This document shows positions 35,105-43,011 of a stretch of 64,000 nt of DNA, piece by piece. The stretch spans positions 3,655,097 to 3,719,096 of the forward strand of contig NZ_LS999839.1 of NCBI RefSeq assembly GCF_900564155.1, given 5' to 3'. The notes under the pieces are model-generated. The model worked only from the letters and a program-made list of their open reading frames with translations. It was not told where the DNA came from and ran no database searches. Position numbers and translations under genes: made by a program. The DNA is from Pedobacter schmidteae. GTDB taxonomy: Bacteria; Bacteroidota; Bacteroidia; Sphingobacteriales; Sphingobacteriaceae. Positions within the stretch are counted from its first letter, which is position 1; the number at the start of each line of letters is the position of its first letter.

Positions 35105-35592
35105 TCAAAGATTCTTTATCGCATATTTTACATTTCCCTCAGGAATATATTTTCCTTCAATATAACATATTAATAAATCCCTAAAAGTCATGTCTGAAAC
35201 TTGTCTTGCAGGTTGATAAAAAGATGGCTTAGGAATATGAATCCGATTTAAGGCCAACAATTCTATTGTTTTGAGAGGAAGCCACACAGATACAACCAGT
35301 AGGTTATAAAGCGCTGTTGATGAATTATACAATTCGGCTTCAGAATGGAAATGTCTATCGTATTCAAAATCAGAATATTCTAATTGAAACTTGTCGACAA
35401 ATTCGGTTAACATAAATAGTTATCATCTCCTGTTAATCCTAAGTCATTTGCAAGTTTAGTTTTGAGTGATTCCAGATCATCAGCTGATTCGTTTTCAATA
35501 AAACTTTTTACAGTAATGTACGCATGTCTTAGTTTCGAAAATTCTATTTGCTTTATTTCTTCCATTACATTACTGCAAGTAAGTGAATTCAT
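35105..35592 (-). pseudogene. Frameshifted DUF1493-like gene
   Basis: Two overlapping frames read as one DUF1493 protein. The first (35592-35407, 61 residues) ends LANDLGLTGDDNYLC. The second (35413-35105, 102 residues) starts MLTEFVDKFQLEYSDFEYDRHF and ends with MTFRDLLICYIEGKYI. DUF1493 proteins have the order DLGL-GDD, then seven to eight residues, F--F--D-S-F-DRYF, then a C-terminal T---L----G-W. The two halves align across the junction if a single base is added near 35411-35414, so a one-base deletion is likely. A translationally coupled pair (7-bp ATGTTAA overlap) or a sequencing error is the alternative. DUF1493 genes often sit in immunity or effector neighbourhoods. Confidence 0.65.
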
Positions 35593-35698
35593 TTGAAATT
35601 AGGTAAATAATTTAAGAGTAGTGCTAAATCAAGGGCTTTTTTGATTTAAGCCAACCTTCTAAATATTGGTACATCACGGTCTGTTACAACTAAATGAG

Positions 35699-36163
35699 TT
35701 AACAGGACTTTAAACTTATGGAGATTTCTGTTAATTTCTGTATGACTTTATAGGAGTTAATAACTAATTTGATATTTAAGATCGTGTATAGATCTTCGAT
35801 TCCAGTATTTTTATTCATTTTTTTTGACTTTCTGCTAACCCTGAGTAAGCTTTTGCAGAATATGTCCAAGATTAAGTTACCGTCTGGCAACTTATATACA
35901 TCAGTCTTATCTGATTCCATGATGTAACATTCCTTTATCAGATACTTCTTCAATTTCTTTTTATGTCTCGAGTTTTTAAATTGTCGATGTATTTTTTCTC
36001 TTTCATTGAGATGTAAAATAACCAATTGTTCTATTTCTTCAAATTGTACATTGCCAGAAATCCAGTCTTCAGTTATAAAAGACTTTTCTAACTTCAGCCT
36101 AATAAAATAAGGAAGCTCGTTTTCATTTATAGAGGTGCCAGTTGCAGGGTTTTTTAAAAGCAT
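35699..36163 (-). CDS. Hypothetical protein
   Basis: 154 residues, no signal peptide or membrane span, rich in Lys, Ile, Leu and Ser. A basic stretch (KIHRQFKNSRHKKKLKKYLIKE) lies near the middle. I do not recognise a family. It is AT-rich like its neighbours and on the same strand as the DUF1493-like gene. Support for it being a real gene rests on length and an ATG start only. Confidence 0.5.
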   Translation of the reverse strand: MLLKNPATGTSINENELPYFIRLKLEKSFITEDWISGNVQFEEIEQLVILHLNEREKIHRQFKNSRHKKKLKKYLIKECYIMESDKTDVYKLPDGNLILDIFCKSLLRVSRKSKKMNKNTGIEDLYTILNIKLVINSYKVIQKLTEISISLKSC

Positions 36164-36314
36164 TTGAGTATGATTTGATATTTGAACTATAAACTCTCAT
36201 TAATACCTTCAAACGATAGGTTTTGTTTTATCATTTTTACCATCTTTAACCTTGGTTTAGCCAAATTGGCTATTTGGAAATGCAAAAAGAGTTAGTGATC
36301 TTTAGTATTTTACT

Positions 36315-36626
36315 ATGGGAAAAAAACTTTGTTTCGATTGTAAGAAGTCATTTAATATGTCGTCTGAAGATTTGAGGCTTTCAAATTTTAAATGCCCTGA
36401 ATGTGGCAATCTATCAATTGCGGTGACAAATAGATTTCGACCACCGAAAGTGGACGGTAATAGAAAATGGGAGGTAGTTAAATTTCTTATAGAAAATGGA
36501 TTCCAATATCAACATATATCAATTTATGAATCTGACCGCCATGGGATAAAAAGATTTGTTAGGTATGCTCGATATCCGGAAAATATGATTGATGCAATTG
36601 AATTTGTAGAACAGTATAAAATATAG
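36315..36626 (+). CDS. Small zinc-ribbon protein
   Basis: 103 residues. Two CxxC pairs, CFDC (residues 6-9) and CPEC (about 27-30), form a zinc ribbon, followed by RPPKVDGNRKWEVVKFLIENGFQYQHI, a helical segment, and a short tail. The family is not recognised. It is the first of three co-directional small genes, with 13 bp to the next. Confidence 0.7.
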   Translation: MGKKLCFDCKKSFNMSSEDLRLSNFKCPECGNLSIAVTNRFRPPKVDGNRKWEVVKFLIENGFQYQHISIYESDRHGIKRFVRYARYPENMIDAIEFVEQYKI

Positions 36627-36639
36627 GCTCTTAAAAACA

Positions 36640-36936
36640 ATGACTGACAAAATTGATAAGGAAAGACGGAAGCAAATTAGAAATGACCTTCGTAAAAAGG
36701 CTCTTGAAGAATTTGAGAATAGTCTTCCAATGACAAGAGATAACTTTAAAGGATTATTTGACCATTTGGATAATGAATTGAATGAACTAGGATGCGATGA
36801 TGATCAAACTATAACAAAGCGTTATTTAAAGATTATTGGAATCCAGAATATTGAAGATGTCCTGGTCTGGTTAATTGATCATGGAGGTTATTGCGACTGT
36901 GAAATTTTGGCTAATGTTGAAGAACAATTCGAATAA
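36640..36936 (+). CDS. DUF2695 protein
   Basis: 98 residues. The C-terminal part KRYLKIIGIQNIEDVLVWLIDHGGYCDCEILANVEEQF matches the DUF2695 signature (a Cys after a helix, then GGYCDCEVLANVE). The Cys pair may bind metal. Function is unknown; family members often lie in clusters of small immunity-like genes, as here. It ends 7 bp before the next start. Confidence 0.85.
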   Translation: MTDKIDKERRKQIRNDLRKKALEEFENSLPMTRDNFKGLFDHLDNELNELGCDDDQTITKRYLKIIGIQNIEDVLVWLIDHGGYCDCEILANVEEQFE

Positions 36937-36943
36937 TAAGCTT

Positions 36944-37576
36944 ATGCCCAGTTGGAAATTAGAAAATGCCGAAGAAATTTTAAAGGAGGCTCCATATACA
37001 TTTTATAAGCCATCTGATACTATAATTAATCAATTAATACCTGGGGAAGCTACTGTTAAACTTATATTCTTATTTGATTCTGATAATCCAGAGGCTCCTA
37101 GTGCAGAACGAATGTGGGTAATAATGGAATCAATGGACAATAAAGGTAACTATTTAGGCACTTTAGATAATGACCCTTTTTATATTAAGGATTTAAAAGC
37201 GGGGGATCGGATCACTTTTAGAAAAGAGCATATTATTGACTACGATACACTTGATGAATTAGATATTGAAGACTCATTAGCCGGAATGATCGAGAAATTT
37301 AATAAAAAATGTCTTGTCTCAAATCATATAATGAAAGACGGATTTACAGTTGGTAGATTGTACCGTGAAGAAGAGGACTATGAGGGTTATTCTGGTTGGA
37401 CAATTATGAGTGATCATGAAACTCAGGAATACGCAAATGATCCTGCAAACTTTCAATACATCTCATTAGGAAAGGTTTTGAATATTGATGACAGTTTTAT
37501 TCATTTACTTGAAGAGCCAACTGGTTCAGATTTAGTGAAAGATAGTATCACCGGAAAATATTTCTTACTTGATTAG
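36944..37576 (+). CDS. DUF2314-DUF2185 two-domain immunity-like protein
   Basis: About 210 residues from the ATG at 36944 (MPSWKLENAEEIL); a longer frame from 36875 would overlap the DUF2695 gene and lacks similarity. The first half is DUF2314-like: AERMWVIMESMDNKGNYLGTLDNDPFYIKDLKAGDRITFRKEHIIDY. The second is DUF2185 (Imm33-like): CLVSNHIMKDGFTVGRLYREEEDYEGYSGWTIMSDHETQEYANDPANFQYISLGKVL. Both domains are known from immunity loci of polymorphic toxins. No toxin gene is in the window. Confidence 0.85.
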   Translation: MPSWKLENAEEILKEAPYTFYKPSDTIINQLIPGEATVKLIFLFDSDNPEAPSAERMWVIMESMDNKGNYLGTLDNDPFYIKDLKAGDRITFRKEHIIDYDTLDELDIEDSLAGMIEKFNKKCLVSNHIMKDGFTVGRLYREEEDYEGYSGWTIMSDHETQEYANDPANFQYISLGKVLNIDDSFIHLLEEPTGSDLVKDSITGKYFLLD

Positions 37577-37672
37577 GTTAGTGTTTGGGGAAGGTTATTT
37601 GATTAAAAGTCAGTTTTTTGTTAGGAAAGAAAAAGTGAAGTTCTTTGGAGATGATAGATTAAATTAAAAAGC

Positions 37673-38017
37673 ATGTCAGAATTCTATAAACAACTAATTT
37701 GCTAAGAAAACACTCAGTACTCAGTCATTGTCGAAGATGATGGTAAAGGAGCGTATACATATCTTTTTAACGGTTCTGAAGTAATCGGTGACATTTGGTT
37801 GTATAATCAGGCTAGTACGCCATTGGCTACAAAATGGGATAAGAAAAATCTACCTTTTTTAAATCCTAATGAATTTGTAAAGGAGCATATTTCACCAATA
37901 GTTAATGATAGTGAAGTTACTGTTGTCTGGTATTTTACTTATGTTGGCGAGTTTGAAAGTGTACTTATTTACATTCATGGTAATCTGACTGCTAAATTAT
38001 CCATTGGATCGAATTGA
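37673..38017 (+). pseudogene. Small hypothetical gene interrupted by an in-frame stop
   Basis: From the ATG at 37673 the frame reads MSEFYKQLIC, then TAA at 37703-37705. It continues open in the same frame: ENTQYSVIVEDDGKGAYTYL, then WLYNQASTPLATKWDKKNLPF, to the stop at 38015. The post-stop part has sensible protein composition but no ATG until late; a TTG at 37799 is the only start. I read it as a 114-codon gene with one nonsense mutation. It belongs to the small-gene patch; the family is not named. Confidence 0.6.
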
Positions 38018-38054
38018 ATTCTGTTGTTAATGATTTAAGCACTTAGTATGGAAA

Positions 38055-38095
38055 CTTGGCGGCCAGTTTTGGAATACCCGCAGAAAGTACCTAAA
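38055..38095. repeat. Degenerate repeat related to 46083-46130
   Basis: The non-coding segment here ends GCAGAAAGTAC (38080-38090) and is preceded by a CTTGGCGG...TTTTGG pattern. The same 11-mer at 46112-46122 is preceded by ATTGTCGG-TTTGG, a similar order in the same orientation. The copper block lies between the two. They could be remnants of one kind of insertion-sequence end. Confidence 0.3.
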
Positions 38096-38157
38096 TACGT
38101 GATTTAATGACAAAGGCAACAGATCAGATATAAAAAAAGCACGGAATTATGTAAAAT

Positions 38158-38165
38158 TATTTTTG
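38158..38165 (+). promoter_or_regulatory. Possible -7 element of the copper block
   Basis: TATTTTTG matches TAnnTTTG, 25 bp before the first ATG of the copper genes. No TTTG lies at the -33 distance, which would fit a promoter that needs an activator. Confidence 0.35.
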
Positions 38166-38190
38166 CATCTTTATATAGGTTTGTATAGTC

Positions 38191-38586
38191 ATGAAAACTA
38201 AAGCCATCTTTCTGTTAGTGATATTTTTGCTCAATACCGTTGTGGGTTTTGGCTGCGCTTTAGGGATGGAAGATGATTTTCATGATCATGAACATCATCA
38301 TGCAAAAGGACATGAACACCAAACTACCCCAATTTCTGGTCAGCATCTTTCAAAGGAAGATCTTTGCTGCAAAAGCTTAGTCAATGATTTAGTAACTCAG
38401 AGTAAGCAAATTCCGGAAAGTGTTAAAGTGCAGGTGCTTGTTCTGATAATATGCTTGCCTGATTTCATCCATGCTTTATTAGCTCCACTAACCAGTATTA
38501 AACTGGCTAAAAGTGTTTATGTAGATCATAGAGAAAGACCACCTAATCAGGACATTCGCACAGTTATTCAAAGTTTTCAGATATAG
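38191..38586 (+). CDS. His-rich exported protein of a metal-resistance locus (HYC_CC_PP-like)
   Basis: 131 residues with a signal or membrane anchor (AIFLLVIFLLNTVVGFG). A His cluster follows (DDFHDHEHHHAKGHEHQ), then a CC pair in EDLCCKSLVND, a second hydrophobic segment (VLVLIICLPDFIHALLAPL) and RPPNQD. The CC and PP marks fit the small HYC_CC_PP-type proteins seen before metal efflux genes in Bacteroidota; the HYC part is not clear. It probably binds copper or another soft metal in the envelope. Confidence 0.65.
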   Translation: MKTKAIFLLVIFLLNTVVGFGCALGMEDDFHDHEHHHAKGHEHQTTPISGQHLSKEDLCCKSLVNDLVTQSKQIPESVKVQVLVLIICLPDFIHALLAPLTSIKLAKSVYVDHRERPPNQDIRTVIQSFQI

Positions 38587-38698
38587 GATTTAATGTTTTT
38601 GTTAAACAGCTAGTTTGTACTGCTTTTAACGTACATATATATATTGACTTAGCTATTGCTATGTCCAGGAATTAGTATAAACATTAAATTATTATATC

Positions 38699-39187
38699 AT
38701 GAAAAAGATATTTTTAGTAGTTGCTTTAATTGCAACCATATGGATCAAACCTGGTTTCGCTCAAAGTAGCCAGACAAAAGCTTTATTGACTTCTTATTAC
38801 GACATCAAAAATGCATTGGTAAACTCTGATGCTACCTTGGCAGCTTCAAAAGCAACTGAGTTTTCTAAAGCTTTGGGAAGTGTTGATATGAAATCATTGC
38901 CCCAGGCAGAAATGACTACTTTTATGGGCTTTCAGGATAAACTTGCATTTGATGCCAAACATATCTCAGAGACAAAAGACCTTTCTCACCAAAGGGAACA
39001 CTTTGCTAATTTTTCAGCTAACCTCTTTAAACTAGCTAAAGCCGTAAAGCTTACCAAGGAGCCTGTTTATTATGATTATTGCCCAATGAAAAAGAGCTAT
39101 TGGCTGTCGGATAATGCGGCAATCAAAAATCCTTATTTCGGTAAACAAATGTTAACCTGTGGAGCAGTCAAGGAAACTTTAAAGTAA
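38699..39187 (+). CDS. DUF3347 protein, exported
   Basis: 162 residues with a signal peptide (IFLVVALIATIWIKPGFAQ). A helical body (LTSYYDIKNALVNSDATLAASKATEFSKAL) is followed by HISETKDLSHQREHFANFSANLFKLAK. The C-terminal metal-site-like segment is YYDYCPMKKSYWLSDNAAIKNPYFGKQMLTCGAVKE. DUF3347 is found beside copper and heavy-metal efflux genes. The conserved CPM and C, His residues could bind Cu(I). Confidence 0.9.
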   Translation: MKKIFLVVALIATIWIKPGFAQSSQTKALLTSYYDIKNALVNSDATLAASKATEFSKALGSVDMKSLPQAEMTTFMGFQDKLAFDAKHISETKDLSHQREHFANFSANLFKLAKAVKLTKEPVYYDYCPMKKSYWLSDNAAIKNPYFGKQMLTCGAVKETLK

Positions 39188-39199
39188 TTCTGTTTGTTG

Positions 39200-39242
39200 A
39201 TTGTACAGTTTCACCTCTAAATGGGTGTACTGGCTGTACAAT
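39200..39242 (+). other. Stem-loop between the two DUF3347 genes
   Basis: ATTGTACAG (39200-39208) and CTGTACAAT (39234-39242) pair perfectly over a 25-nt loop that holds another TGTAC. No T tract follows. It may set relative expression, or be a palindromic site: TGTAC resembles half of a CopY-type TACAnnTGTA operator, but the spacing differs. Confidence 0.4.
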
Positions 39243-39342
39243 TGAGTCAAAATTTTATCAATTAACTCTAATCGGGATAAGGGAAAAACTTTTCATTCCT
39301 GATTAGGTAACACTCGTTTAAAAGATTCAAATTAAAAATACG

Positions 39343-39915
39343 ATGAAAACATCAATTTATAGCCTGGCTTTTTCTTTACTATTCTTAGCTGCTTGTTCTA
39401 ATGGTAGTAATAAAACTCAAAGTGCGACCACCTCAGAGCCTACAGCAACTAAGGCTGCTGTTCCGGAATCTTCCGTAAAAGGTGCTGCCACTACTGAACT
39501 ATTAAATTCCTATCTCAAATTAAAGAATGCCTTTACTGCTGATAATGATAAAGAGGCAGCAGCAGCTGGAAATGAAATGGTCGCTGGTTTCGCTTCTTTT
39601 GATATGAAATCTTTAACACCAGAACAAAGTAAAGCTTATACAGATATAAAAGATGATGCTAAGGAACATGCAGAACATATTGGTGCAAATGTCGGAAATA
39701 TAGCGCACCAGCGTGAGCACTTTGATATGCTGAGTAAGGATATGTACGACCTTGTTAAACTACTTGGAACAAGTCAACCTTTATATGTTGATCACTGTCC
39801 AATGTATAATGACAATAAGGGCGCAATCTGGTTGAGCGAAGTGAAGGATATTAAAAACCCTTATATGGGGAAAGCTATGGCAACTTGCGGTGCTGTTAAA
39901 GAAGAATTAAAATAG
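39343..39915 (+). CDS. DUF3347 lipoprotein
   Basis: 190 residues. The lipoprotein signal ends LAAC, followed by a Ser/Thr/Ala linker. The DUF3347 body repeats the pattern of the previous gene: LLNSYLKLKNAFTADNDKEAAAAGNEM, then HIGANVGNIAHQREHFDMLSKDMYDLVK, then YVDHCPMYNDNKGAIWLSEVKDIKNPYMGKAMATCGAVKEELK. The HCPM and TCGAV segments are likely metal ligands. It is a paralogue of the upstream gene, anchored in a membrane. The next gene starts 5 bp later. Confidence 0.92.
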   Translation: MKTSIYSLAFSLLFLAACSNGSNKTQSATTSEPTATKAAVPESSVKGAATTELLNSYLKLKNAFTADNDKEAAAAGNEMVAGFASFDMKSLTPEQSKAYTDIKDDAKEHAEHIGANVGNIAHQREHFDMLSKDMYDLVKLLGTSQPLYVDHCPMYNDNKGAIWLSEVKDIKNPYMGKAMATCGAVKEELK

Positions 39916-39920
39916 TAGGC

Positions 39921-40388
39921 ATGAAAGGCATAAAAAAAATACTTCTTGGGTTATTGGTAATCCTAATAATTATCCAGTTTATACATCCTGCCCGCAATAA
40001 AAGTGGGCAGGATATGCCAAATGATATTTCTAAAGTTGTGTCCATGCCAAATGATGTACAGGGAATCCTGAAGAAAGCCTGTTATGATTGTCATAGCAAC
40101 AATACAAATTACCCCTGGTATACTAGTATACAGCCCTTGCACTGGTTTATGAATTACCATATACAATCAGGTAAAGAAGATCTAAATTTTAATGAATTCG
40201 GGAGTTATACCCCAAGAAGGCAGCAGAATAAATTACGCTCTATTGAAAGTAGTTTAAAAGATGGTACTATGCCTTTGTTCTCCTATACCCTGATCCACAG
40301 AAATGCCATTTTGAGCGATGCGGAGAAATTGCTAATCATCAACTGGGTTCAAAATTCGAAGGATAGTTTAAATAAAAAGAATCTTTAA
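39921..40388 (+). CDS. Haem-binding domain protein (single CxxCH)
   Basis: 155 residues: an N-terminal membrane anchor (ILLGLLVILIIIQFIHP), then VQGILKKACYDCHSNNTNYPWYTSIQPLHWFMNYHI with haem motif CYDCH (about residue 55). The end part LKDGTMPLFSYTLIHRNAILSDAEKLLIINWVQ fits the Haem_bd family (PF14376). It may pass electrons in the periplasm, for example to the multicopper oxidase encoded next (inference). It is in an operon with DUF3347, 5 bp apart. Confidence 0.9.
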   Translation: MKGIKKILLGLLVILIIIQFIHPARNKSGQDMPNDISKVVSMPNDVQGILKKACYDCHSNNTNYPWYTSIQPLHWFMNYHIQSGKEDLNFNEFGSYTPRRQQNKLRSIESSLKDGTMPLFSYTLIHRNAILSDAEKLLIINWVQNSKDSLNKKNL

Positions 40389-40410
40389 CTACCCCTTAAT
40401 CACCAAAGAC

Positions 40411-42993
40411 ATGAAAAACATATTAACGGCCTTTTTGTTGATCCTTTATTCTTTAGCTTCTGCTCAGGATAACAAAGGAACGAAGATGCCAAAAAAAGAA
40501 AGCGCTAAACAGGTGGAGACTATCTATACCTGTCCCATGCATCCCGAAATCCATGCTTCCAAGCCCGGTAATTGTCCTAAGTGCGGAATGAAACTGGTGC
40601 CGGAAAAAGCTAAGGTGATTACGCCTAAGCATGACCAAATGGAAATGCCTAAGAAAGATACTTCCGAAAAGAATGACGGAATGGAAGATATGGGTGGTAT
40701 GGACATGGGAGATAATAATACCACGATGGAAAACATCAAAAAGGCGAAAATAAATTTAGGGCCAATTAAAACGATCTCAAGTAATGTACCACCTCGTACT
40801 GTTCGCTATGACCTTTATATTGCTGATACGACTGTAACCTATGGCAAGAAAACAAAAAGAGCAATTGCTGTTAATGGACAGATACCAATGCCGACTTTAA
40901 CGTTTACCCAAGGTGATACGGCCTTAATATATGTACATAATAAACTGAATGAGGAGACATCTCTGCACTGGCATGGCTTGTTTTTACCAAATCAGATGGA
41001 TGGAGTTCCTTTCCTAACCCAAATGCCTATTAAGCCTCATTCTACCTATATCTATAAATTCCCCATCGTTCAGCATGGTACACACTGGTATCATAGTCAT
41101 AGTGAGCTGCAGGAGCAGATTGGGATGTATGGCGCATTCATTATGAACAAAAGGGAAGAATGGGACATTCCTACTATTCCAGTAGTCCTCAGTGAGTGGA
41201 CGGATATGAGACCTGAAGAGGTTCACCGGAGCCTTAAAAATGCCAATGATTGGTTTGCCATTAAAAAAGGAACAACACAAAGTTATGCCGAGGCGATCAG
41301 AACAGGACATTTTAAAACCAAAATCAATAACGAATGGAAGCGAATGAATGCTATGGATGTAAGTGATATATATTATGATACATTTCTAATCAACGGCAAG
41401 AACCAGAATGCTCAGCCCCAGTTTAAGGCGGGGGACAAGGTAAGGCTACGAATTGCCAATGGTGGGGCATCCGATTATTTCTGGTTGACTTATTCAGGTG
41501 GTAAAATAACCGTAGTCGCTACCGATGGAAATGATGTTGAGCCTGTAGAAGTGGACAGACTGATCATAGCAGTGTCCGAAACGTATGACGTGGTCGTAAC
41601 CATTCCTGAAAATAAAAGCTATGAATTTTTAGTGACTCCTGAAGACCGTACCGGCTCTGCATCCTTATGGTTGGGCAAAGGAGAAAAGGTGTCTGGTCAG
41701 AAATTACCAAAGCTGAAATACTTTGCCGGAATGAAAATGATGAATGACATGATGGACATGAGTGGTAACATGATTCAAATGGAAGGCATGAAAATGCAGA
41801 ACCAGGTCATGGATATGAATACAGTCATGTATCCCGAAGTAAGCGGTGAAGAAACCCCTAAAGTAAAAACAAAAAAAACTGAAATGTCCGGTATGCAGAT
41901 GCCAAATGATAAAAGCATGGCAGGGATGAATATGGCGGTTGATAACCCTGATATAGTTACATTGAATTATAATATGCTCCGTGACCCAAAGAAAACTACA
42001 TTACCGAAAGGCCCCTGGAAAGAACTGAAATTTGATCTTACCGGGAACATGAATCGCTATGTTTGGACTTTGGACAATAAAACGGTTTCAGAGAGTGATA
42101 AAATCCTGATTAAGAAAGGTGAAAATGTCAGGATCATTTTATTCAACAATAGTATGATGCGGCATCCCATGCACCTGCATGGTCATGATTTCAGAGTTGT
42201 AAATGAACAGGGTGAATATGCGCCAATGAAAAACATCATTGACATTATGCCAATGGAACGGGATACCCTTGAATTTGCCGCCACAGAGCCTGGAGGAGAC
42301 TGGTTTTTTCACTGTCATATTCTTTATCACATGATGAGTGGTATGGGCAGGGTATTCAGCTATGAAAATTCGCCACCAAATCCGGAAATCCCTAATTCTA
42401 AATTAGCACAACGTAAATTATTTAGCGATGACAGGGAATTTCATCCAATGGCAAGGGTTGGAATAGAAAGCAATGGTAGTGATGGAGAGATCATGCTGGC
42501 CAATACCCGTTACCGTTTTACAACCGAATGGAGAATTGGCTTTGATAAAGAAATGGGTTATGAAAGTGAAAGTCATTTTGGTAGATACCTTGGGCGAAAT
42601 CAATGGCTCTTCCCTTATGTAGGCTGGGATTTTCGCAAAAGGACAGTTGACCCAATGGACAAAAATATTTTCGGGCAATCTCTATCGCCAGGGGATAATC
42701 TATTCGGACAGCGTAACACCAAAAATTTCAGGCAGGTATTCCATTTAGGGGTACAATATACTTTGCCCATGTTAATTGTTGCAGACGCTTCTGTTGACCA
42801 CAAGGGAAATGTCAGGTTTCAATTGACCAGAGAAGATGTTCCGATTTCTAAAAGACTACGTTTTCAATTCATGGTGAATACGGACAAGGAGTACATGGCA
42901 GGATTCAGATACATCGTAACTAAATATTTCGGGCTGTCAACTCACTATGACAGTGACATGGGCTATGGTGCCGGACTAACATTAAATTACTAA
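40411..42993 (+). CDS. Multicopper oxidase with N-terminal metal-binding domain and C-terminal barrel-like domain
   Basis: 860 residues with a signal peptide (ILTAFLLILYSLASAQ). A heavy-metal binding domain at ~38-66 carries YTCPMHPEIHASKPGNCPKCGMKLVP. The cupredoxin part holds all four copper motifs: HWHG (~186), HWYHSH (~224), HPMHLHGH (~585) and HCHILYHMMSGMG (~634), with a Met-rich insert at about 445-510 (MKMMNDMMDMSGNM). From about residue 670 to the end there is a CopB-like beta-rich domain (YRFTTEWRIGFDKEMGYES, GAGLTLNY last). A CopA-CopB fusion of this kind would oxidise Cu(I) in the periplasm and perhaps anchor to the outer membrane (inference). Confidence 0.9.
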   Translation: MKNILTAFLLILYSLASAQDNKGTKMPKKESAKQVETIYTCPMHPEIHASKPGNCPKCGMKLVPEKAKVITPKHDQMEMPKKDTSEKNDGMEDMGGMDMGDNNTTMENIKKAKINLGPIKTISSNVPPRTVRYDLYIADTTVTYGKKTKRAIAVNGQIPMPTLTFTQGDTALIYVHNKLNEETSLHWHGLFLPNQMDGVPFLTQMPIKPHSTYIYKFPIVQHGTHWYHSHSELQEQIGMYGAFIMNKREEWDIPTIPVVLSEWTDMRPEEVHRSLKNANDWFAIKKGTTQSYAEAIRTGHFKTKINNEWKRMNAMDVSDIYYDTFLINGKNQNAQPQFKAGDKVRLRIANGGASDYFWLTYSGGKITVVATDGNDVEPVEVDRLIIAVSETYDVVVTIPENKSYEFLVTPEDRTGSASLWLGKGEKVSGQKLPKLKYFAGMKMMNDMMDMSGNMIQMEGMKMQNQVMDMNTVMYPEVSGEETPKVKTKKTEMSGMQMPNDKSMAGMNMAVDNPDIVTLNYNMLRDPKKTTLPKGPWKELKFDLTGNMNRYVWTLDNKTVSESDKILIKKGENVRIILFNNSMMRHPMHLHGHDFRVVNEQGEYAPMKNIIDIMPMERDTLEFAATEPGGDWFFHCHILYHMMSGMGRVFSYENSPPNPEIPNSKLAQRKLFSDDREFHPMARVGIESNGSDGEIMLANTRYRFTTEWRIGFDKEMGYESESHFGRYLGRNQWLFPYVGWDFRKRTVDPMDKNIFGQSLSPGDNLFGQRNTKNFRQVFHLGVQYTLPMLIVADASVDHKGNVRFQLTREDVPISKRLRFQFMVNTDKEYMAGFRYIVTKYFGLSTHYDSDMGYGAGLTLNY

Positions 42994-43011
42994 TTCATTA
43001 ACCATCTTATA

